A stretch of DNA of 64,000 nt from Flavobacteriaceae bacterium (GCA_026988355.1 JALSLK010000013.1:1-64000), one strand, 5' to 3'; shown: positions 31,057-41,148, counted from the stretch's first letter. The notes: generated from the letters alone by a model not told the origin. Translations and numbers: made by a program.

Positions 31057-34032
31057 ATGAAAAAATATCTTCCAATACTTTTTGTTTTTTTATGGTTCGC
31101 TATAAATGCACAAGAACATTTTCCGAAAAATAACGGTATTAAAACACCAAATAAAGGTTATACTGCATTTGTTAATGCAACTATTTATGCTAATCCAACA
31201 AAAATAATTAAAAATGGTACTTTATTAATAAAGGATAAAAAAATTGTCGCTGTTGGTTTAAACATTAAATTACCTAAAAATACAGTACAAATTAATGTTA
31301 AAGGATTATATATCTATCCATCTTTTATCGATTTGTATAGCGATTTTGGTATTACAAAACCAAAAAGAGATAAAAATTTTTCTTTAAGTTCTCAATGGAA
31401 TTCAAAACGTGACGGTTATTATTGGAACGATCATATTAGACCAGAAACCAATGCTGTAAATTTTTACAAATACGATGTTAAAACCGCTAAAGCATTATTA
31501 AAATTAGGTTTTGGTGTTGTAAACACACACGTTAAAGATGGTATTGCTCGTGGAACTTCTGTACTTACCAGTTTAGATCAAAATACGACAAATAATACTC
31601 GAATTATTTCACAAAAAGCAGCACAACATTTTGCTTTTACTAAAAGTGTAACATCCAGACAATCGTATCCTACTTCTCTAATGGGAAGTATCGCTTTATT
31701 ACGACAATTTTTTAACGATGTAAATTGGTATAAAAATCAGAAAAACACCAATGATATTTCTTTAGATGCACAGATTAATAACGAAAGTTTACCTTTAATT
31801 TTTGATGCTAATGACAAACTGAATGCCATACGTGTTTCAAAAATTTCAAAATTATTTCATTTGAATGCTATTATTAAAGGAAAAGGAAATGAATTTGAAC
31901 GAATTAATGAAATTAAGGCAACAAATGCACGATATATTATTCCATTAAATTTTCCAAAACCTTATGATGTTAGTAATCCGTATACAGCAAATCAAATTGC
32001 TTTGAGTGATTTGCGCTTTTGGAACCAAGCGCCTGCAAATTTAGCTATTCTAGCTAAAAACAAGGTTTCTTTTTGCCTTACTACTGCAGATTTAAAAGCA
32101 AAAAAAGATTTTATTCCTAATCTTCTTAAAGCAATAAAATACGGTTTAGATAAAGAAACTGCTTTAGCTGCACTTACTACAATTCCTGCAAAATATTTGC
32201 AAAAAGAAAATGTAATTGGATCGCTAAAAAAAGATGCCTATGCTAACTTTTTAATAACTTCAAAACCTATTTTTGATAAAGGTTCTATTATTTATGAAAA
32301 TTGGATTCAAGGTTCTAAAAATATACTTGAAGATCGTAATATTATTCCCATTTCTGGAAAATATTTTTTTCAAATAGATGCAAAAAAATACAACATTATA
32401 TTTACTGGAGAATCTAATAAAATAAAGGCCAAAGTTACTTTAGATTCCATGGTATTAAAATCAAAAACAACCTATAAAAATAATTGGCTGAATGTGTTAA
32501 TAAATCCGTTAGACACAACAAAAACAGAATTTATACGATTAATTTCCAAGATTAATACTGTTTCTGAATTTAGTGGTAATGCAATCTTAGAAAACGGTAC
32601 TAAAACTACTTGGAAAGCTATAAAAGAGCGTGTAAAACCTGTTTCTAAACAAAGAAAAAAGAAAAAAAACACTTCTAAAGAAGTTTTTATATTACCTGTA
32701 ACTTTTCCAAATATTGCTTATGGCTTTATTAAAAAACCGAAACAACAAGACTTCTTAATTAAAAATGTTACTGTTTGGACAAACGAAAAGGATGGCATTA
32801 TAAAAAATAAAGATGTATTTATTCGTAATGGTAAAATTTATAAAATTTTAGATACTGATACGCAAACCTTCAATAAAAATTTTATACGTATTGATGGCAC
32901 AAATAAACACCTAACTGCTGGAATTATAGATGAGCATTCGCATATTGCTATTTCTGATGGAGTAAACGAAGCTGGACAAAATAATTCTGCAGAAGTCACT
33001 ATTCAAGATGTCGTAAAATCCAACGATATTAATATGTATAGAAATCTTGCAGGTGGCGTTACAACATCACAATTACTACATGGTTCTGCAAATCCTATTG
33101 GTGGACGTGCTGCATTGATAAAACTAAAATGGGGAGAAAATCCAGATGTAATGCAGTATAAAGACCATAAATTTATAAAATTTGCTTTAGGTGAAAATGT
33201 AAAACATTCTAGATCTCCATATAATTCACATCGTTTTCCACAAACAAGAATGGGTGTTGAGCAAGTTTATATGGATAATTTTACACGAGCAAAAGAATAC
33301 GATTATAAAAAGAAACATGGAAAAGAAGTACGTTATGATCAAGAATTAGAAGTGCTTGCAGAAATCCTTAATAAAGAACGATTTATTACATGTCATTCGT
33401 ATATTCAATCCGAAATTACCATGTTAATGCGAGTCGCTGAAAAATTTAATTTTAAAGTGAATACTTTTACACATATCCTCGAAGGCTATAAAGTTGCAGA
33501 TAAGATGAAGCAACATGGTGTTGGCGCATCTACTTTTTCCGATTGGTGGGCTTACAAATACGAAGTTAATGATGCCATACCTTATAATGGTGCTATTTTA
33601 CATAAAAAAGGAATTGTAGTTGCATTTAATTCCGATGATGCAGAAATGTCACGAAGACTAAATCAAGAAGCTGCAAAAGCTGTAAAATATGGTAACATTA
33701 GCGAAGAGGAAGCTTGGAAATTTGTAACTTTAAATCCTGCTAAATTATTGCATATTGACCATCGTGTAGGTAGTATTAAAGTTGGTAAAGATGCAGATTT
33801 AGTTTTATGGAATACGAATCCGTTATCGGTTTACGCTAAAGCGGAAAAAACTTTTATTGATGGCATTCTATATTTTGATATTGAAAGAGATTTAAAACAA
33901 CAGCAATTAATTAAAAAGGAACGCAATAAATTGATAAATTTAATGCTTATCGAAAAAAATAAAGGTGTAAAAACTCAAAAACCAAAAAAGAAAGCTCCAA
34001 AATTATATACTTGTGAAACAGTTGCTTATTAA
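31057..34032 (+). CDS. Tandem-domain amidohydrolase family protein
   Basis: C-terminal half keeps IIDEHSHIAIS, CHSYIQSE, FTHILEGYK, FNSDDAEM; N-terminal half is a degenerate copy; start taken as MKKYLPILF. Confidence 0.85.
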   Translation: MKKYLPILFVFLWFAINAQEHFPKNNGIKTPNKGYTAFVNATIYANPTKIIKNGTLLIKDKKIVAVGLNIKLPKNTVQINVKGLYIYPSFIDLYSDFGITKPKRDKNFSLSSQWNSKRDGYYWNDHIRPETNAVNFYKYDVKTAKALLKLGFGVVNTHVKDGIARGTSVLTSLDQNTTNNTRIISQKAAQHFAFTKSVTSRQSYPTSLMGSIALLRQFFNDVNWYKNQKNTNDISLDAQINNESLPLIFDANDKLNAIRVSKISKLFHLNAIIKGKGNEFERINEIKATNARYIIPLNFPKPYDVSNPYTANQIALSDLRFWNQAPANLAILAKNKVSFCLTTADLKAKKDFIPNLLKAIKYGLDKETALAALTTIPAKYLQKENVIGSLKKDAYANFLITSKPIFDKGSIIYENWIQGSKNILEDRNIIPISGKYFFQIDAKKYNIIFTGESNKIKAKVTLDSMVLKSKTTYKNNWLNVLINPLDTTKTEFIRLISKINTVSEFSGNAILENGTKTTWKAIKERVKPVSKQRKKKKNTSKEVFILPVTFPNIAYGFIKKPKQQDFLIKNVTVWTNEKDGIIKNKDVFIRNGKIYKILDTDTQTFNKNFIRIDGTNKHLTAGIIDEHSHIAISDGVNEAGQNNSAEVTIQDVVKSNDINMYRNLAGGVTTSQLLHGSANPIGGRAALIKLKWGENPDVMQYKDHKFIKFALGENVKHSRSPYNSHRFPQTRMGVEQVYMDNFTRAKEYDYKKKHGKEVRYDQELEVLAEILNKERFITCHSYIQSEITMLMRVAEKFNFKVNTFTHILEGYKVADKMKQHGVGASTFSDWWAYKYEVNDAIPYNGAILHKKGIVVAFNSDDAEMSRRLNQEAAKAVKYGNISEEEAWKFVTLNPAKLLHIDHRVGSIKVGKDADLVLWNTNPLSVYAKAEKTFIDGILYFDIERDLKQQQLIKKERNKLINLMLIEKNKGVKTQKPKKKAPKLYTCETVAY

Positions 34033-34051
34033 TTCCACAAAACTCTTACTT

Positions 34052-35317
34052 ATGAAAAATATATTATTCTTGTTATTCGTTGGAATTGGTTCTGTTGCAA
34101 TGTCGCAACAAATTCCTGCTCCAAAACAGACAGAAACAATTACTATTATTGGAGCTACGGCTCATATTGGAAATGGAAAAGTTATTCCGAATAGTATTGT
34201 CGTTTTTAAAAATGGAACCTTAACTACTGTTCAAAGTAATTCTGGTGTAAATAAGCATCTTGGGAAAGTAATTCGGGCAAAAGGAAAACATATTTATCCT
34301 GCTTTTATTGCACCAAATACGACACTTGGATTGGCAGAAATTGACGCTGTAAAAGCAACTTTAGATGTTACAGAAATTGGCACTTTTAATCCACACATAC
34401 GAAGTATTGTTGCTTATAATCCTGAATCTAAAGTTACGGAAACTGTTCGTTCTAATGGTGTTTTAATTGGACAGATAACTCCTCGTGGTGGTTATATTTC
34501 TGGCACATCTTCGGTTGTACAATTTGATGCTTGGAATTATGAAGACGCTATTCTTAGAGAAGATGATGGTATACATCTAAACTGGCCTAAATCTTTTAAT
34601 CGTTCTGGTTGGTGGGCACAACCTGGCTCCATAAGCGAAAATAAAAAGTATGACAAACAAATACAAACTATTGTTTCTTTTTTTGATAATACAAAAGAGA
34701 ATACGGATACTCCTAACTTAAAATTTGAAGCGTTAAAAGGTTTATTTAATGGTAGTAAAACACTTTATATTCATGTAAATGGAGAGAAAGAAATTATAGA
34801 TGCTATTACTTTTAAAAATCAATTTTCTATTCTTAACCTTGTTTTAGTCGGTGCTTTTGATGCGTATAAAGTAACGGATTTATTAAAAAAGAATGCTATT
34901 GCTGTTATTTTAAAACGTACACATTCTTTACCAACTGCCGAAGATCAAGACATTAAACTTCCTTTTAAATTAGCTAAGTTATTAGATGATGCTGGTATTT
35001 TGGTTGCTTTTGATCCTGCTGGAGGAATGGAGCGTATGAATACTCGAAATTTACCTTTTTATGCTGGTACTGCTGTTGCTTATGGTCTAGATTATGAAAA
35101 AGCAATAACAATGCTTACTTTAAATCCTGCTAAAATTTTAGGTATCGATACGCAAATTGGTTCTCTCGAAGTTGGTAAAGATGCTACGTTGTTTATTTCC
35201 TCTGGCGATGCTTTAGATATGCGTACCAACAACGTTGAAAATGCTTTTATTAACGGTAGAGAGATTAATTTAGATACACACCAAAAACAGTTATATCGAA
35301 AATTTTCTACCAAATAA
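34052..35317 (+). CDS. Amidohydrolase-like protein lacking canonical HxH
   Basis: Amidohydrolase C-terminal signature LNPAKILGIDTQIGSLEVGKDATLFI; start taken as MKNILFLLF. Confidence 0.82.
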   Translation: MKNILFLLFVGIGSVAMSQQIPAPKQTETITIIGATAHIGNGKVIPNSIVVFKNGTLTTVQSNSGVNKHLGKVIRAKGKHIYPAFIAPNTTLGLAEIDAVKATLDVTEIGTFNPHIRSIVAYNPESKVTETVRSNGVLIGQITPRGGYISGTSSVVQFDAWNYEDAILREDDGIHLNWPKSFNRSGWWAQPGSISENKKYDKQIQTIVSFFDNTKENTDTPNLKFEALKGLFNGSKTLYIHVNGEKEIIDAITFKNQFSILNLVLVGAFDAYKVTDLLKKNAIAVILKRTHSLPTAEDQDIKLPFKLAKLLDDAGILVAFDPAGGMERMNTRNLPFYAGTAVAYGLDYEKAITMLTLNPAKILGIDTQIGSLEVGKDATLFISSGDALDMRTNNVENAFINGREINLDTHQKQLYRKFSTK

Positions 35318-35357
35318 AACTGTAAAAAAGTTGAGATATGGTATTTTAGAATAACGA

Positions 35358-35400
35358 TTGTATCGAGAGTGTTTTGTAAAATTATGTGTTCTCGATACAA
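35358..35400. repeat. Stem-loop TTGTATCGAGA...TCTCGATACAA in convergent intergenic region
   Basis: Perfect 11-bp arms at 35358-35368 and 35390-35400; weak T-rich stretch follows on + strand. Confidence 0.6.
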
Positions 35401-35483
35401 CTTTTATTCGTTTCTTCTATGAAAAATTACTCGACTTGACGTAATTTTCTCTAAGAATAATCTGATTTTAGAATACCGTTTTG

Positions 35484-37181
35484 TTATATTTTACCATTAA
35501 TAAAAGTAATAATTTCATTTTCTGAAGCAACTGCTTTATCAAAAATAACTTTCGCTTTTTCTAAAATTTCGGTTGCAAAATCTCTATCTTTAATGTCTTT
35601 TGCGTTTATTCGTACGTTAAAATATGCGCCATAAACGGCTGCTCTTGCACATAATGCTCCTACTCCTGCATCTGATAATGAGTTTTGAATTCCTTTTTTT
35701 GCCATTTCTAACATGACTTCCATAGACTGTTGCGCTGTTTCCATTACTTGAAATGGCACTTCTGTTGCGTATTTGGTTGCATTCTCGATGGCTTCTACTC
35801 TTAGTTCTTTTTCTTTATTGGTATTTTTTGGCATTCTAAATCCGTCAATAATTTTATTAAACGCATTGGTGTCTTCGTCTACTAAGGCTAACAATCTGTT
35901 TTTATACGCTTGTCCTTTTTCTGCCCATTTTGAAAATTCTTCCCATTTGTCGTCCCATCCTCTTTTATGTGCAGATAAATTTGCGACCATTGTTCCTAAC
36001 GATACTCCTAATGTTCCTACATAAGCAGAAATACTTCCTCCTCCTGGAGCCATCGATTCTCCTGCAGTTTCTTCTGCAAAATCGGTTAAGGATAAATCTA
36101 TTAGTTGTTTTTGGTTTTTGCTCTTAAGTACGTATTCTATTATTTTTTCTTCTGGATAAAATGGTTTTAAATCGTCTAATCCTAAGGATTTTACTGCTAT
36201 TTTAATTTTTTCTTTATGTGAAATTCCTAGAGAACGTTCTTGCTTTTTTAAATAAAAATCTCCTGCATCTAACATGGCTTGCAATGGAATTAGCCCTATT
36301 AATTCGGATCCTGTTACACGTAATCCTCTTTTTTGTGCAGATTTACAGGTTTCATCGAATGCTTCGTGCATGGATGTAATACTTATGTTGGTTAGGTTGT
36401 ATGATATTTGTGCTATTCCGTATTCTTCAATAAACCAACCTATTCCTTTTACTGCTTTTAATTTTCCTGGTACACGAACTGCATTTCCGTTTTCATCCAT
36501 TACTTTTTTTCCTGTAATTGGATTTCCAATTCGCTTTGCTCTTCCTGCTTCTCGAATATCAAAGGCTATTGCATTTGCTCTTCTTGTAGATGTTGAATTT
36601 AGGTTTACATTGTATGCGATTAAAAAATCACGTGCTGATATTGCTGTTGCTCCCGTTTTTGAAACATTTATTGTAAACTCTGCTGGTCCAAAGTCTGGTT
36701 TCCATGCTGCATCTGTTATTTTTTTTTGAAGGCCTTCGTATTCTCCTGACCGACAATTTGCTAAATTTTTTCTTTTTTCTTCTTGCGCTGCACTTTCATA
36801 TAAGTATATTGGTATTTGTAGCTCTTTTCCTACTCGTTCGCCAAGTTCTTTTGCGTACTTTACTGTTTCTTCTATTGTTATTCCTGAAATTGGCACTAAT
36901 GGACACACGTCTGTTGCTCCAAATCGTGGATGTTCTCCTTTATGCTTACGCATATCTATTAATTGTGCTGCTTTTTTTATTAATAAAAACGCTGCTTTTA
37001 TCACTTGTTTTGGTTCTCCAACAAATGTAATGACGGTTCTATTTGTTGCTGCTCCAGGATCTACATCAAGTAATTTTATTCCTTCTACTGTTTCTACAAT
37101 ATTTGCTATTGCATTAATTTTTTCTAAATCTCTACCTTCACTAATATTTGGCACACATTCTATAAGTTGTTTTTGCATCAT
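35484..37181 (-). CDS. ftcD: Bifunctional glutamate formimidoyltransferase / formimidoyltetrahydrofolate cyclodeaminase
   Basis: N-terminal LIECVPNISEGRDLEKI, C-terminal FCD FAEETAGESMAPGGGSISAYVGTLG. Confidence 0.92.
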   Translation of the reverse strand: MMQKQLIECVPNISEGRDLEKINAIANIVETVEGIKLLDVDPGAATNRTVITFVGEPKQVIKAAFLLIKKAAQLIDMRKHKGEHPRFGATDVCPLVPISGITIEETVKYAKELGERVGKELQIPIYLYESAAQEEKRKNLANCRSGEYEGLQKKITDAAWKPDFGPAEFTINVSKTGATAISARDFLIAYNVNLNSTSTRRANAIAFDIREAGRAKRIGNPITGKKVMDENGNAVRVPGKLKAVKGIGWFIEEYGIAQISYNLTNISITSMHEAFDETCKSAQKRGLRVTGSELIGLIPLQAMLDAGDFYLKKQERSLGISHKEKIKIAVKSLGLDDLKPFYPEEKIIEYVLKSKNQKQLIDLSLTDFAEETAGESMAPGGGSISAYVGTLGVSLGTMVANLSAHKRGWDDKWEEFSKWAEKGQAYKNRLLALVDEDTNAFNKIIDGFRMPKNTNKEKELRVEAIENATKYATEVPFQVMETAQQSMEVMLEMAKKGIQNSLSDAGVGALCARAAVYGAYFNVRINAKDIKDRDFATEILEKAKVIFDKAVASENEIITFINGKI

Positions 37182-37243
37182 GTTTTTTATTTATGTTTCC
37201 AAAGTTATATATTTTAACAATATGTACATCAAATTTTATGTAT

Positions 37244-37276
37244 AAAAAAACTCCATAAAATTATAATTTTATGGAG
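37244..37276 (-). terminator. Rho-independent terminator on minus strand downstream of small ORF
   Basis: Perfect 26-bp palindrome CTCCATAAAATTATAATTTTATGGAG followed (minus) by TTTTTTT. Confidence 0.85.
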
Positions 37277-37305
37277 CCTTATTTTAATGGTTATTTTTGA
37301 TTGAA

Positions 37306-37416
37306 TTATATTCCAAATCTTCTTCTATTATTCCAAACAATATGCTTTGCATTATTGCTAAAATTCATTGTTATTAATCGTTTTGTTTCTTTTTTTACTT
37401 GTTTGTTATTTTTCAT
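37306..37416 (-). CDS. Candidate 36-aa basic small protein MKNNKQVKKETKRLITMNFSNNAKHIVWNNRRRFGI
   Basis: ATG-to-TAA ORF absent from ORF track, flanked by TAnnTTTG box (37489-37496, minus) and strong terminator. Confidence 0.5.
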   Translation of the reverse strand: MKNNKQVKKETKRLITMNFSNNAKHIVWNNRRRFGI

Positions 37417-37488
37417 GATTTTAGTATTTTAATTTTTTTATAATTTTAATTTGTTCCCTTTATATTGTACACCCTATTTTTAGGAGTG

Positions 37489-37496
37489 CAAATATA
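37489..37496 (-). promoter_or_regulatory. Bacteroidota-type -7 box TATATTTG on minus strand
   Basis: CAAATATA on + strand, ~73 nt upstream of the small ORF start. Confidence 0.45.
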
Positions 37497-37626
37497 TAAC
37501 TTTTTATTTAAAATAATACTATTTATTTATTTATTTTATTAACTATATTAACAATCTGATTGTTAGATGTTTATGCGCGTATATGTTATTATTATTAATT
37601 ATTATTGTCATCCTATTATCATATTT

Positions 37627-37786
37627 ATACCAATTTAATTTCAAAATGCGCTAAATAGATTTAAAATATTTTTATGTTTTACAATCTTGAAATTTCAAGC
37701 ATAGCATGGCTATGGTTTAAATTTAAAGTGCAGTAAAACGTGAAAAGATAAATAATTTATAGCGTATTTTGATGTTGAGTTGGTAT
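37627..37786. mobile_element. MITE-like non-autonomous element with ~25-30 bp imperfect TIRs
   Basis: Left end TACCAATTTAATTTCAAAATGCGCTA and reverse-complemented right end TACCAACTCAACATCAAAATACGCTA match 20/25; possible 3-bp TTA flank on both sides; no ORF inside. Confidence 0.65.
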
Positions 37787-37930
37787 TACAGAATAATTAA
37801 CATTTAATCATTAAATTATTAATCAAATAACTTAAATAATTTAGATATTATTTATATCCCAAAAATTGCATGAAAAATATGGAATCGACAAAATAAATAC
37901 ACTTCTTATTCTAAAAACAATCTATAGCAT

Positions 37931-38932
37931 TTAGATAATTTTATCAAATGTTTTTATTTTAGAAATAAAATGTTTTTTAACTATATTTTTTGTTCTAAAA
38001 TACGTTTCTTTTTTAGTACTAATTTTAGCTCTTTTTTTATTTATTTTTTGCAAATTAAAATACATATTAAAATGTGCTTTAATTATTGCAATAGTATGTA
38101 GTGGTTTTCCTTCTAATAAAAATTTAATTCCTGCCAATCCATCTAGAAATAATCTTACTAATACAATAATAAATACTTTGCTCTTTGGGAGGTTTTTAAT
38201 AAGTGTTATTAAATTATTTCTAAAATTCAAATATGTTTTTTGTGGACTTCCTTCTTTTAATGTTGCTCCTCCTACATGATAAACTGTTGATTTCCCGTTA
38301 TATTTAACTTCATAGCCTAAATTCTGTGCTCTCCAACACAAGTCTATTTCTTCTTGATGTGCAAAATATTCGCTATCAAATTTTAAGGCTTTAAAAACTT
38401 CTTTACGTATAAACATACATGCTCCTGATGCCCAAAATATTTTTATTTCGTCATCGTATTGTCCTATATCTCTTTCTAGCTCTCCAAAAATTCGTCCTCT
38501 ACAAAATGGATATCCTAAATTGTCTATAAACCCTCCTCCTGCTCCTGCATACTCAAATTTTGTTTTGTCTTTATAATCTAATATTTTTGGTTGGATTATC
38601 GCTGTATTCTCTTCTTTTTTAAAGGTGTTAATTATCGGTTTGAGCCAATCTTTTGTTACTTCTATATCTGAATTTACTAGTGCAAATATATCGGCATTTA
38701 TATTTTTCAGGGCTTGATTGTATCCTTCTGCATAACCGTAATTAGCATTATTTTGTATGATTTTTACTTCTTTAAATTTTTGCTTTATGTATACAACCGA
38801 ATTATCTGTTGAAGCATTGTCTGCTACATAAATATCACAATATGTTGGATCACTATATCGGATAATCTCTGGTAAAAATTTTGCTAGTAAATCTTTTCCG
38901 TTCCAATTTAATATGACGATGGCTATTTTCAA
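37931..38932 (-). CDS. Glycosyltransferase family 2 (rhamnosyltransferase-like)
   Basis: VILNWNGKDLL, VADNASTDNSV, LVNSDIEVT, ASGACMFIRKEVF. Confidence 0.92.
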   Translation of the reverse strand: MKIAIVILNWNGKDLLAKFLPEIIRYSDPTYCDIYVADNASTDNSVVYIKQKFKEVKIIQNNANYGYAEGYNQALKNINADIFALVNSDIEVTKDWLKPIINTFKKEENTAIIQPKILDYKDKTKFEYAGAGGGFIDNLGYPFCRGRIFGELERDIGQYDDEIKIFWASGACMFIRKEVFKALKFDSEYFAHQEEIDLCWRAQNLGYEVKYNGKSTVYHVGGATLKEGSPQKTYLNFRNNLITLIKNLPKSKVFIIVLVRLFLDGLAGIKFLLEGKPLHTIAIIKAHFNMYFNLQKINKKRAKISTKKETYFRTKNIVKKHFISKIKTFDKII

Positions 38933-38990
38933 GTTGCGAAGATATTAAAAACTAATACGAATTGTATTGCCTACTATAATTTTTATCTAA

Positions 38991-39632
38991 TTATTCTTTT
39001 ATATATTTCCATATAAATACACTTATTGCTGCGCCAATTGTTGGAGCTGCAATATATAATCCTAAATTTTGAAAGTTACCTGACACTAATGCAGGCCCTA
39101 TACTTCGTGCAGGATTAAATGAACCTCCAGATATTGGTCCTGCTACAAAAATCATCGCCAAAACTATTGCTCCTATTATTATTCCTGCCAATGCTTTTGA
39201 TTCTTTTTCTCCTTGTTGTGTTATGCCCAAAATTACTAACATTAATAAAAATGTTGAAACAACTTCCATAATAAAAGATTGCATGATAGTTCCTGAAACT
39301 ACTGTTAATCCTAAATTTTTATTTTCTGGAAATAATATTTTTAGTATTACAGATGCTAAAATTGCTCCTAAAACCTGAAAAATTATATAAAATAAAGCAT
39401 CTTTTTTTGATATGTCTTTTTTTATAGCAAAACTTATCGTTACTGCTGGATTTATGTGTGCTCCTGATATATTTCCAAATACATAAATCATGGTAGTTAC
39501 TATGATACCAAATGCTAAAGCTATTCCTACTAAACCTACTGCTCCATTACTACTTTCATTAACAACTATTGATCCTGTTCCTATAAAAACCAATCCAAAT
39601 GTTCCTATTAATTCTGCTATATATTTCTTCAT
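38991..39632 (-). CDS. Aquaporin/MIP family channel
   Basis: Two NPA motifs: GAHINPAVTISFA and GSFNPARSIGPALV. Confidence 0.93.
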   Translation of the reverse strand: MKKYIAELIGTFGLVFIGTGSIVVNESSNGAVGLVGIALAFGIIVTTMIYVFGNISGAHINPAVTISFAIKKDISKKDALFYIIFQVLGAILASVILKILFPENKNLGLTVVSGTIMQSFIMEVVSTFLLMLVILGITQQGEKESKALAGIIIGAIVLAMIFVAGPISGGSFNPARSIGPALVSGNFQNLGLYIAAPTIGAAISVFIWKYIKE

Positions 39633-39645
39633 TTACTCTTCATAT

Positions 39646-39681
39646 AATAAACGTGTAAATATATTTATTTACACGTTTATT
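39646..39681. repeat. 15-bp perfect stem hairpin AATAAACGTGTAAAT/ATTTACACGTTTATT immediately upstream of the aquaporin gene
   Basis: Perfect inverted arms, 6-nt loop, 14 bp from start codon. Confidence 0.75.
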
Positions 39682-39716
39682 CTTTAATTTTTTCTAAATA
39701 TTGAATACTTCAAATA

Positions 39717-40115
39717 TTACAATGCTGCTGCTCCTGCTGCTGCTACTGCATGGTCGTCTTCTACTGAAGATCCACTTACACCTATTGCTCCAATTATTTC
39801 TCCATCTGCATTTTTAATACAAACTCCTCCTGGAAAAGAAATTAACCCTCCATTTGAGTGTTCTATATTATATAATGCTCCTCCTGGTTGTGATAAAGAT
39901 CCTATTGTTCCTGTATCCATATTAAAAAAACGTGCTGTTTTTGCTTTTTTAATTGCAATATCTATAGATCCTAACCACGCTCCATCTTCTCTTGCAAATG
40001 CAGTTAAATTGATTCCTGAATCAATTACTGCTATATCCATTTTTGTTCCTAATTCTTTTGATTTTTTAATTGCTGCTGCAACTACTTTCTGAGCTTGTTC
40101 TAATGTAATGTTCAT
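39717..40115 (-). CDS. GlcG/HbpS-family heme-binding-like protein
   Basis: [54 protein letters not shown]; start taken as MNITLEQ at 40115. Confidence 0.88.
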   Translation of the reverse strand: MNITLEQAQKVVAAAIKKSKELGTKMDIAVIDSGINLTAFAREDGAWLGSIDIAIKKAKTARFFNMDTGTIGSLSQPGGALYNIEHSNGGLISFPGGVCIKNADGEIIGAIGVSGSSVEDDHAVAAAGAAAL

Positions 40116-40239
40116 TTTAAATTTGTTTTGTATATTTTTTACAAAAGTAAATAGTATTTTAAATCGAATTAAATTTACAAAGTTCAAGTTGTTATGAAAA
40201 AAGTCCAAAAACGAACAACAATAGGTTAATAATGGATTA

Positions 40240-41085
40240 TCACGCCTCTTTTGGACTTATTCCAAACTGTTTTTTAAATGCTGTACTAAAATTGGATAAA
40301 TTATTATATCCAAAATTTAAGTAAATCTGAGATGCATTTAGTTTTCCTTCTTGTAAAATTTCTTTCGCTTTATTTAAACGCTTACTTTGCATCCATTTCC
40401 CTGGAGTCTCTTTATATTCTATAATAAAATGACGTTTAAATGTTGATAAACTCATATTGCATAAAAATGCTATTTCTTCTAATTTTAAATTAGATTCTGC
40501 ATTTGCTTCTACCACTTTTCTAAATGATGAATTTACTTTGTCTGAAACCAATGAATATAGAAATTGCATAAAGCAATCTCCATAAACACTTAACAAATAA
40601 AGAAGTAACTCTTCAAATTTTATTGTTAATAAATCTTGGGAATATTTTGTGTCCATTTTTTGAATGGATGATAGCGAATCTACAAATGAATTTATATAAT
40701 TATCATTCCTTATCGTAAAATACGATTCTCTTTTTTTTGGCAAACTCTTTTTTTTCCATGAATCTCTATGTTTTTTTAAAAACTCATTTAAAGTATCTGA
40801 TGAAAAAAAAAGTAACTTGCAAAAATATATTTTATCATTTAATAAGAGTTCTGTCATTAAACAATTCCCTTTTTTTATCAATAGTGATTGATCTTTATTT
40901 ACTGCTATCGAATTATTTGCAAAATGAACTTGCTTTGAGCCTGATTGCAAAAAACTAAACATATGTAAACTTAAATTTACTCGACTTTTTACTACATCTT
41001 TAGTCATTTTAAAATCATGAATTAACAAATCTGACATTTGACTTGTTTTCTCTATAAATATCTCTGGTATATTTTGATTTATCAT
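40240..41085 (-). CDS. AraC-family transcriptional regulator
   Basis: C-terminal [22 protein letters not shown]...[28 protein letters not shown]. Confidence 0.92.
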   Translation of the reverse strand: MINQNIPEIFIEKTSQMSDLLIHDFKMTKDVVKSRVNLSLHMFSFLQSGSKQVHFANNSIAVNKDQSLLIKKGNCLMTELLLNDKIYFCKLLFFSSDTLNEFLKKHRDSWKKKSLPKKRESYFTIRNDNYINSFVDSLSSIQKMDTKYSQDLLTIKFEELLLYLLSVYGDCFMQFLYSLVSDKVNSSFRKVVEANAESNLKLEEIAFLCNMSLSTFKRHFIIEYKETPGKWMQSKRLNKAKEILQEGKLNASQIYLNFGYNNLSNFSTAFKKQFGISPKEA

Positions 41086-41135
41086 CTTTTATTGCAATTA
41101 ATTATACTGTTTTTATGACCTTTCTGTATACAATA

Positions 41136-41143
41136 CAAATATA
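41136..41143 (-). promoter_or_regulatory. Bacteroidota-type -7 box TATATTTG for the AraC-family gene
   Basis: CAAATATA on + strand, ~50 nt upstream of 41085. Confidence 0.45.
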
Positions 41144-41148
41144 TATTC

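Noticed and set aside
35773-37245. Plus-strand ORFs antisense to ftcD/fchA (up to 151 aa)
   Set aside because: Opposite strand of a convincing bifunctional enzyme; no recognisable domains
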